Shown one piece after another: positions 32,326-37,297 of a stretch of DNA of 37,297 bases (its first letter is position 1; every line of letters starts with the position of its first letter). The notes below the pieces were generated by a model. It was not told the origin of the DNA. It made no database searches and saw only the letters and a list, made by a program, of their open reading frames with translations. The DNA is from an uncultured Chitinophaga sp. (GTDB taxonomy: Bacteria; Bacteroidota; Bacteroidia; Chitinophagales; Chitinophagaceae), in contig NZ_CALNBI010000334.1 in the NCBI RefSeq assembly GCF_937874145.1, positions 1 to 37,297 of the forward strand. Reading direction: 5' to 3'. Position numbers and translations under genes: made by a program.

Positions 32326-32520
32326 TTAGGTTAATTCGTTTTCAATAGCATCTTCCAGTTGCTGCTTTTTGTTGCGGAATTTATCCTTCAGCTTATCGGC
32401 CTGGTATTTCAGCTTACCAACCCATTCTTCCTTCTTGTCGGAATTCAGGAAATATCCAACGGCCACGCCCACGGCGGCGCCCACGATGAAAGAAACGACT
32501 GCTTTTGAATTTCTGCTCAT
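32326..32520 (-). CDS. YtxH domain protein
   Basis: A protein of 64 aa with one N-terminal membrane helix (VVSFIVGAAVGVAVGYFL) followed by a lysine-rich amphipathic helix (WVGKLKYQADKLKDKFRNKK). The glycine-spaced helix followed by charged repeats defines YtxH-like general-stress proteins. First gene of the minus-strand operon. Its upstream region is shared with the divergent AI-2E permease gene (213 bp). Confidence 0.85.
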   Translation of the reverse strand: MSRNSKAVVSFIVGAAVGVAVGYFLNSDKKEEWVGKLKYQADKLKDKFRNKKQQLEDAIENELT

Positions 32521-32677
32521 GGTATGAGAGTTTTTTTAGTGAAGTAATCGGGTTTCCGGAGCTGGGGTGCCAATGCTCCATTTCGCATTAAGGTTACAAA
32601 ATTTGTTCCATAATTGTTCACATCCTCCGGCGATTTGGTTAAATCAGCATTATTATTGCTTTTCATCCTTCCGGCGC

Positions 32678-32695
32678 CAGTTCTTTGCGGAACTG
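32678..32695. promoter_or_regulatory. 18-bp palindrome covering the -33 box of the permease promoter
   Basis: CAGTTC-TTTGCG-GAACTG is a perfect 6-bp inverted repeat with the -33 TTTG in its centre, a position where a bound dimer would block RNA polymerase. No cognate regulator is known. Confidence 0.45.
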
Positions 32696-32714
32696 ACAAA
32701 ATGCCGTAGGTTTG
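32684..32714 (+). promoter_or_regulatory. Consensus Bacteroidota promoter of the AI-2E permease gene
   Basis: TTTG (32684-32687), exactly 19 bp, then TAGGTTTG (32707-32714): both boxes and spacing fit the consensus. The ATG follows 20 bp later, so the leader is short. Confidence 0.8.
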
Positions 32715-32733
32715 AATAACACCCCTGAATCAT

Positions 32734-33807
32734 ATGAGTTACATCGATAACGACCGGCTTAAACAGATCGCGTTCCTGTTGATCATCACCTTCCTGGGCA
32801 TCATACTGTTCAAGGAATTGTATGCATTTTTCCCCGGATTCCTCGGCGCCGTGACCCTTTACGTCCTCTCCCGCCGCTGGATGTTCCGCCTCGTGGAAGT
32901 CCGCAAATGGAAAAGGCCCCGCGCCGCGGCAGTGATCATGATCCTGTCGTTCCTCGTATTCCTGCTCCCCATCGGCCTGCTCGTCAATATGCTCACCGCC
33001 AAGGTGGGGTGGGCCATCAATCACTCCTCAGAATTGATCGAAGGGCTAAAGGGCATGAACGAAAAGCTCGTCAGCGCTACCGGCATCAACATCATGGCCG
33101 GCGGGCGCCTGGCCAAATTGCAGGAATATATCACCAATGTGCTGCCCGGATTCCTCGGCGCCACGTTCAACACCCTCACGGCCGTGGCCATGCTGTATTT
33201 TATTCTCTATTTTATGTTGGTCAACGCCCGTGAAATGGAAGAGGCATTATGGGAATATATTCCACTGAAAGATGAAAACGTGGAATTGCTTGCCAGCGAA
33301 ATGAAAAATATGGTGGTGAGCAACGCCATCGGGATACCGCTTATCGCCCTTATCCAGGGCGTCGTTTCCCTGATCGGGTACCTGATCTTCGGGGTGCCTG
33401 AACCGGTGTTCTGGTTCGTGGTAACCAGCTTCACCGCCATGCTGCCCGTGATCGGCGCCGCGGCCGTGTATGTGCCCATGGGGATTTATCTCCTCGCCAT
33501 CGGCAACACCTGGCAGGGCATCGCCGTGCTGGTATACGGCTTCGGGGTGGTGGGCACCTGCGACAACCTCTTCCGGATGATGCTGGCCAAGAAAATCGGC
33601 GATGTGCACCCGCTCATCACCATCTTCGGCGTCATCATCGGCGTCAGCCTGTTCGGGTTTGTGGGGTTGATCTTCGGGCCATTGCTCATTTCGCTATTCA
33701 TCGTCCTCATCCGTATCTATTCCAACGAATACCTCGTGAAGAAGCGCGAAGTGAAAGTCGTGAAAACGGCCCACACGAAAGAGAAGGTCATGAAGAAAGA
33801 GCAGTAA
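32734..33807 (+). CDS. AI-2E family transporter (PerM/TqsA-like permease)
   Basis: A protein of 357 aa with several membrane segments, for example IAFLLIITFLGIILFKELYAFF, AAAVIMILSFLVFLLPIGLLVNML, LTAVAMLYFILYFMLV, and in the C-terminal half IGIPLIALIQGVVSLIGYLIFGVPEP and the paired helices near PVIGAAAVYVPMGIYLLA. The conserved block FWFVVTSFTAMLPVIGAA and the family ending LITIFGVIIGVSLFGFVGLIFGPLL are clear. Despite the name, many members export or exchange other solutes, so the substrate is open. The lysine-rich tail is cytoplasmic. It is convergent with nadD, 6 bp away. Confidence 0.9.
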   Translation: MSYIDNDRLKQIAFLLIITFLGIILFKELYAFFPGFLGAVTLYVLSRRWMFRLVEVRKWKRPRAAAVIMILSFLVFLLPIGLLVNMLTAKVGWAINHSSELIEGLKGMNEKLVSATGINIMAGGRLAKLQEYITNVLPGFLGATFNTLTAVAMLYFILYFMLVNAREMEEALWEYIPLKDENVELLASEMKNMVVSNAIGIPLIALIQGVVSLIGYLIFGVPEPVFWFVVTSFTAMLPVIGAAAVYVPMGIYLLAIGNTWQGIAVLVYGFGVVGTCDNLFRMMLAKKIGDVHPLITIFGVIIGVSLFGFVGLIFGPLLISLFIVLIRIYSNEYLVKKREVKVVKTAHTKEKVMKKEQ

Positions 33808-33813
33808 GCGCGG

Positions 33814-34383
33814 CTATTTGTAGTAATTATTTTCCTGGATATACTTCCACACGGCGTCCGGCACCATGTACCGGGCGCTTTTTCCTTCTTTGATCAGCTG
33901 GCGGATACGGCTGCTGGATAATTCGAGCAGCGGCGCGTCCACGATCCTGCAATTGGCGCCGAAGGTGTCGGTAACGGGATGCTGCGGGCGGTTATAAATG
34001 TAGATCTCGTAATTATCGAGCAGCTGCCGGTAATTCTTCCACCGCGGGATGTTCTGGAAACTGTCGCTCCCCATGATCACTGCGAATTGCTGGGTGGGGA
34101 ATTTCTCGGTGAGATAGGTGAGCGTATCGATGGTGAAGGAAGGCCGGGGGAGGGAGAACTCGATATTGCTGACACGAAGCTTCGGCTCGCCGTCCACCGC
34201 CACCTCCGTGAGGTGCAGGCGGTGATGCTCGTTCAGCAGCGATGCGGATTCCTTCAAAGGGTTGTGCGGCGATACGATGAGCCAGACCTTATCCAGGTCG
34301 GTATTGTACGCCATGTAATTGGCGATGATCATGTGGCCGGTGTGCACGGGATTGAAGGATCCGAAGTATAAACCGATTTTCAT
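33814..34383 (-). CDS. nadD: Nicotinate-nucleotide adenylyltransferase
   Basis: A protein of 189 aa from the ATG at 34383; the open frame has another ATG five codons upstream. NadD makes deamido-NAD from nicotinate mononucleotide and ATP. The nucleotidyltransferase motif GSFNPVHTGH lies at residues 8-17. The second signature SSSRIRQLIKEGKSARYMVPD lies near the end, and the core has VWLIVSPHNPLK and AVIMGSDSFQNIPRWK. It lies 27 bp after paaD on the same strand and may be cotranscribed with the paa genes, an unusual pairing for a housekeeping NAD gene. Start by ATG with no visible ribosome-binding sequence. Confidence 0.95.
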   Translation of the reverse strand: MKIGLYFGSFNPVHTGHMIIANYMAYNTDLDKVWLIVSPHNPLKESASLLNEHHRLHLTEVAVDGEPKLRVSNIEFSLPRPSFTIDTLTYLTEKFPTQQFAVIMGSDSFQNIPRWKNYRQLLDNYEIYIYNRPQHPVTDTFGANCRIVDAPLLELSSSRIRQLIKEGKSARYMVPDAVWKYIQENNYYK

Positions 34384-34410
34384 ATCGGCAATATACAAGA
34401 AAATCCCACT

Positions 34411-34896
34411 TTACCCGAGCGGTTTGAAATGCTCGAAAACATATCCGCAGTTGCGGCAATAGTGAATGGCCCTGCACAACGTAGAACCGAAAGGGGAGCG
34501 CAGGTAGGTATTTTCGCTGCTGCAATGCGGGCACGCCGTATGCAGCTCGATCTCCGCGCGCTCCTCGCCCTGCTGCACCTGCGGCGGCGCAATGCCGAAT
34601 TGCTTCAGCTTCTCATGCGCATCCGCAGACATGCGGTTGCTGTTCCACGTCGCTTCCTTGTCGATCTCCACCACCACTTTCGCATCCAGCTCCTTTTCCA
34701 GCGTGCTGCGGATGTTCTGTTTAATATAATCGACAGCGGGGCAGGCGGAGAAGGTAGGGATCATTTTAACATGGATCCCTTCCTCCTCCAGGCGCACGCC
34801 CGTGATCATACCCAGGTCGATGACGGACAACACCGGGATTTCCGGGTCCATCACCTGCTCCAGGGCTTTGTAAATATCTGATTCCGTGATTGGCAT
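34411..34896 (-). CDS. paaD: Phenylacetyl-CoA epoxidase subunit PaaD (iron-sulfur assembly-like)
   Basis: A protein of 161 aa. The N-terminal domain is MIP18/DUF59-like: ALEQVMDPEIPVLSVIDLGMITGV, followed by FSACPAVDYI. The C-terminal zinc-ribbon-like part has CPHC and CRNC pairs (TACPHCSSENTYLRSPFGS, then YCRNCGYVFEHFK). PaaD is thought to help insert the metal or iron-sulfur cofactors of the epoxidase complex. It starts 6 bp after the paaC stop, completing the order A-B-C-D. Confidence 0.93.
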   Translation of the reverse strand: MPITESDIYKALEQVMDPEIPVLSVIDLGMITGVRLEEEGIHVKMIPTFSACPAVDYIKQNIRSTLEKELDAKVVVEIDKEATWNSNRMSADAHEKLKQFGIAPPQVQQGEERAEIELHTACPHCSSENTYLRSPFGSTLCRAIHYCRNCGYVFEHFKPLG

Positions 34897-34902
34897 GATG
34901 CG

Positions 34903-35667
34903 TTACCAGGTAGCCTGCGGATCGGAGCGGAATACCGCGCCCATTTCCTCCAGCAGGGGTTGAAGGTATTCAGTATGATATCCTTTCCGGCCGCCATATT
35001 CCGGCGTTACCGACGATTCCGCCGGCAGGTTGAGCCCTGCCGCGGCGCAGAGATTATATACCCTGTCGAGCCACATCTCTTTCAGCTTCGCTTCTCCCGG
35101 GTAAATACCTTCGGCTTCCAAAATGGCGCCCGCTTCGGGATCCGGCTCAAAAATGCCGAGCGCCAGCGGGAAGCAGGTATTGAGGGCAGATTGCATCCGG
35201 GCGTAGCTTTCTTCGCCGGCGCGGCAGAGCTGCGCGATCCAGGCGTTGGCGTGCAGCGTGTGGTATTTGATCTCGCCTTTCAGCTTTTCGGCCAGCGGGC
35301 GCAACGGCGCAAACGCGCTTTCGCGCAGCTGCTGGTAACGGATCGCTTCGGCATGGTCGAACAGGAAATGCCGCATCAGGCTGAAGTCGTATTCCCCGTT
35401 GGGATACTCCACGAAATGGCAGCAGCGATAGTCTTTTTCGTTGCGAAGGAAGGCGAAGGAATCGGGTTCTTCCCCGCCCAGTTCTTCCTGTAATATCCTG
35501 TACAGCGCCCAGGCGTGGCCGATTTTATCCTGCGCCATGGAAGAAAAGGCGATGTCTTCTTCCATGATGGGCCCGAGGCCGGTCCATTCCGAATTGCGGT
35601 GCCCCTGGATCAGGGCGTCGTCGGCCATGGCGGTGAGCATCCGGGCGAGGGCGTCATTTTTTGTCAT
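34903..35667 (-). CDS. paaC: Phenylacetyl-CoA epoxidase structural subunit PaaC
   Basis: A protein of 254 aa with the ferritin-like helical fold of PaaC: ALIQGHRNSEWTGLGPIMEEDIAFSSMAQDKIGHAW near the start, then FLRNEKDYRCCHFVEYPNGEYDFSLMRHFLFDHAE and KLKGEIKYHTLHANAWIAQL. PaaC lacks a working di-iron site and scaffolds the catalytic PaaA. The start overlaps the end of paaB by 14 bp, so the two are translationally linked. Confidence 0.95.
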   Translation of the reverse strand: MTKNDALARMLTAMADDALIQGHRNSEWTGLGPIMEEDIAFSSMAQDKIGHAWALYRILQEELGGEEPDSFAFLRNEKDYRCCHFVEYPNGEYDFSLMRHFLFDHAEAIRYQQLRESAFAPLRPLAEKLKGEIKYHTLHANAWIAQLCRAGEESYARMQSALNTCFPLALGIFEPDPEAGAILEAEGIYPGEAKLKEMWLDRVYNLCAAAGLNLPAESSVTPEYGGRKGYHTEYLQPLLEEMGAVFRSDPQATW

Positions 35668-36040
35668 GCGTGGATTTTTTGAACTGGTTGATTTTTTCCA
35701 TCACCTTGAAGCCGCTGGCGTCGCGGTAGGTTTTTTCGGCGTTGTTGGCGAACATGTCTTCGTCTTCCGCATTAAACGCCAGGATATCGGCGCTGCGCAC
35801 CACCCAGAGGTTGACGCATTTCTTGCGGCGGGCGAATTGTTCTTTGGCGAAAACGAGCGCCAGCTGCGCGTTGGGGGCATGCACACAGCCCACGTGCTCG
35901 TGGTGCGCGCCGCGCTTTTCCTGGTGGAATACTTCGAACGAGTTCCAGTTTTCGCCTTCCTGCACTTCCACCGGCTCACCGGATTCGAGCAGCCGGAGGC
36001 GGTTTACGCGGGGGTCAAGGGAGTATTGCGGTTGGTCCAT
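35654..36040 (-). CDS. paaB: Phenylacetyl-CoA epoxidase subunit PaaB
   Basis: A protein of 128 aa. The family core is visible as WNSFEVFHQEKRGAHHEHVGCVHAPNAQLALVFAKEQFARR and CVNLWVVRSADI. PaaB bridges PaaAC heterodimers in the epoxidase complex. It starts 17 bp after the paaA stop. The family is usually about 95 aa, so about 20 extra residues at the N-terminus and a lysine-rich C-terminal extension are noted; these are common in Bacteroidota. Confidence 0.94.
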   Translation of the reverse strand: MDQPQYSLDPRVNRLRLLESGEPVEVQEGENWNSFEVFHQEKRGAHHEHVGCVHAPNAQLALVFAKEQFARRKKCVNLWVVRSADILAFNAEDEDMFANNAEKTYRDASGFKVMEKINQFKKSTHDKK

Positions 36041-36057
36041 AGTTGATCAGTTGTGTG

Positions 36058-37056
36058 TTAAGCGACCGGGGCGGTCTTTACGGCCCCGGGGTTCATGAGC
36101 GCCTTGCGCACCCATCGCCCGTGCTCTTCGGCCCATTGGCGCACCTGCAGGCGTTCCGCGTTGCAGGGGCCGCCGCCGTTGATGACTTTTTTAAACAGGT
36201 CCCAGTCCGGATCGGAGAAGCGCCATTTCCCGGTGGTCTCATCTTTCTTCAATTCCGGGTCGGGGAGCGTCATGCCCAGTTCGCGGATCTTGGGAACGTA
36301 CTGGTCGAGGAATTGATTGCGCATATCGTCGTTGCTCGCCATCTTCACCTTCCATTGCATAAGTTTTTCGCTGTGGACGGACGTTTTGTCCGGCGGGCCG
36401 AAGAAGTGCATGATAGGCTGCCACCAGCGGTTGAGCGCATCCTGCAGCATCTGCTTCTGCGCGGGCGTGCCCGTTGCCAGTTCGATGAAAGCATCGTGCC
36501 CCTGTTTGAGGTGGAAGCTTTCTTCATAGCAAATACGTTCCAGCGCGCGGCAATAGGGCCCGTACGAGCCCTTCGCATTGGCCACCTGGTTCACGATGGC
36601 GGCCGCATCGATCAGGAACCCGATCACGGTCACATCCGCCCAGGTTTCCGCCGGGTAATTGAACACATTGGAATACTTGGATTTGCCGCTGAGGAGATCG
36701 TTGATCATCGCTTCGCGGCTTTTGCCGAGCGTTTCGGCGGCGTTGTACAGCAATTGTCCATGCCCGATCTCATCCTGCACCTTGGCGATGAGCGCCAGTT
36801 TGCGCTTGAAGCCCGGCGCCCGGGTGATCCAGGTGCCCTCGGGCAAGGCGCCGATGATCTCGGAATGGGCGTGCTGTTCAATGAGCCGGATCAGCTGGCG
36901 CCTGTATTCAGAAGGCATCCAGTCGCCCGGTTCGATTTTCTCCCCTCTTGCGATGCGGGCTTCGAATTCAGCCAGCTTAACGGGGTCGTCGTGCAATTGC
37001 TCTTCTTTCAACTGCCGTTTATTGGGTTCGTCGAAAATGTATCCTCCACCGTACAT
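36058..37056 (-). CDS. paaA: Phenylacetyl-CoA epoxidase catalytic subunit PaaA
   Basis: A protein of 332 aa from the ATG at 37056 (MYGGGYIFDEPNKRQ), a start matching other Bacteroidota PaaA proteins; the open frame extends to an ATG at 37155 with 33 extra residues. PaaA is the di-iron oxygenase that epoxidises the ring of phenylacetyl-CoA. Metal-ligand segments are seen as HAHSEIIGALPEGTW, KVQDEIGHGQLLYNAAETLG (DExxH) and ERICYEESFHLKQGHD (EExxH). The reductase subunit gene paaE is not adjacent on the visible side. First visible gene of the operon A-B-C-D(-nadD). Confidence 0.95.
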   Translation of the reverse strand: MYGGGYIFDEPNKRQLKEEQLHDDPVKLAEFEARIARGEKIEPGDWMPSEYRRQLIRLIEQHAHSEIIGALPEGTWITRAPGFKRKLALIAKVQDEIGHGQLLYNAAETLGKSREAMINDLLSGKSKYSNVFNYPAETWADVTVIGFLIDAAAIVNQVANAKGSYGPYCRALERICYEESFHLKQGHDAFIELATGTPAQKQMLQDALNRWWQPIMHFFGPPDKTSVHSEKLMQWKVKMASNDDMRNQFLDQYVPKIRELGMTLPDPELKKDETTGKWRFSDPDWDLFKKVINGGGPCNAERLQVRQWAEEHGRWVRKALMNPGAVKTAPVA

Positions 37057-37172
37057 AGGTGATTGTTTTGGTCTACCGTAAATTACGGATTTCCCCAGAC
37101 CCCACCAATTTCCGTTCCCGTGGCGGCTTTCCGGATTTTTTGAAGTCAAATTCATTTGCGAACTTTAGTACT

Positions 37173-37297
37173 ATGCGCGCCCTTTTCACCTGGTTCCTTT
37201 CCCTGGCTCCCCTCGCTGAGCCGCCCTCGCCGCCGGCGGGCAGGGCAGAAGTGCTGAAGATCGTGTTCACGGAAGACCTCCGGCCGTACGACCTCAC
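37173..37297 (+). CDS. Start of a probable secreted protein (truncated by the window)
   Basis: ATG 37173 begins a frame open to the window end (41 codons): a short hydrophobic start (ALFTWFLSLAPLAEPP) that may be a signal peptide, then AGRAEVLKIVFTEDLRPYDL. It is divergent from paaA. Too little is visible for a function. Confidence 0.45.
   Translation, partial: MRALFTWFLSLAPLAEPPSPPAGRAEVLKIVFTEDLRPYDL

Noticed and set aside
32517..32699. 60-codon minus-strand frame ending at the YtxH start codon
   Set aside because: It crosses the divergent permease promoter, is low in complexity and has no recognised features; it might be chance even though its stop overlaps the YtxH ATG.

Overview
The window looks like chromosomal DNA of a member of the Bacteroidota, most likely a relatively GC-rich Chitinophagaceae (Chitinophaga-like) bacterium. 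This is an inference from content. It holds a GLPGLI protein paired with a large beta-barrel protein, DUF4136-type and CAP-domain lipoproteins, and a futalosine-pathway menaquinone enzyme. Starts lack Shine-Dalgarno sequences, and several carry the Bacteroidota -7 box TAnnTTTG, in the best case with a -33 TTTG 19 bp upstream (32684-32714). No rRNA, tRNA, CRISPR array, transposase or integrase was seen.

Layout. Positions 1-5900 hold housekeeping and envelope genes: a truncated M16 peptidase, a double-DTG/PDZ aspartyl protease, mqnC, a DUF4136-like lipoprotein, a GNAT acetyltransferase, a secreted TIM-barrel isomerase-like protein and a small membrane protein. Positions 6000-11915 form an envelope/signalling block: a beta-barrel protein and a GLPGLI protein on the minus strand face a histidine kinase/response regulator pair on the plus strand. 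Phased GTTAA repeats lie between them. The kinase reading frame is broken by a single-base shift near 10237. Positions 11908-21777 hold a double-SWIM Snf2 helicase, DoxX, comB with an SRPBCC protein, gcvT, a secreted M28 peptidase with a PDZ domain, a small lipoprotein and a Nudix/winged-helix regulator.

Positions 21975-24701 are the least ordinary part. A small membrane-protein gene interrupted by an in-frame TGA is followed by five consecutive genes for related proteins of 141-160 aa with about four membrane segments each. The last three are coupled by overlapping stop/start codons, and the last carries a short motif like that of haem-copper oxidase subunit I. Positions 24747-30400 hold a BamA-like barrel, a 43-aa single-span protein with its own terminator, two lipoproteins, two tandem CAP-domain lipoproteins with long and partly similar upstream regions, a small membrane protein and a GH25 lysozyme that is also frameshifted (near 29848). 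Positions 30441-33807 hold a SPASM radical-SAM protein, a three-gene YtxH/holin-like membrane operon and an AI-2E family permease behind a textbook promoter. Positions 33814-37056 are the minus-strand phenylacetyl-CoA epoxidase operon paaABCD followed closely by nadD. No paaE reductase gene is visible. A divergent partial gene begins at 37173.

Two single-base frameshifts beside short C runs and one nonsense codon lie within 20 kb. Either consensus errors or real gene decay could explain them, and the sequence alone cannot decide.
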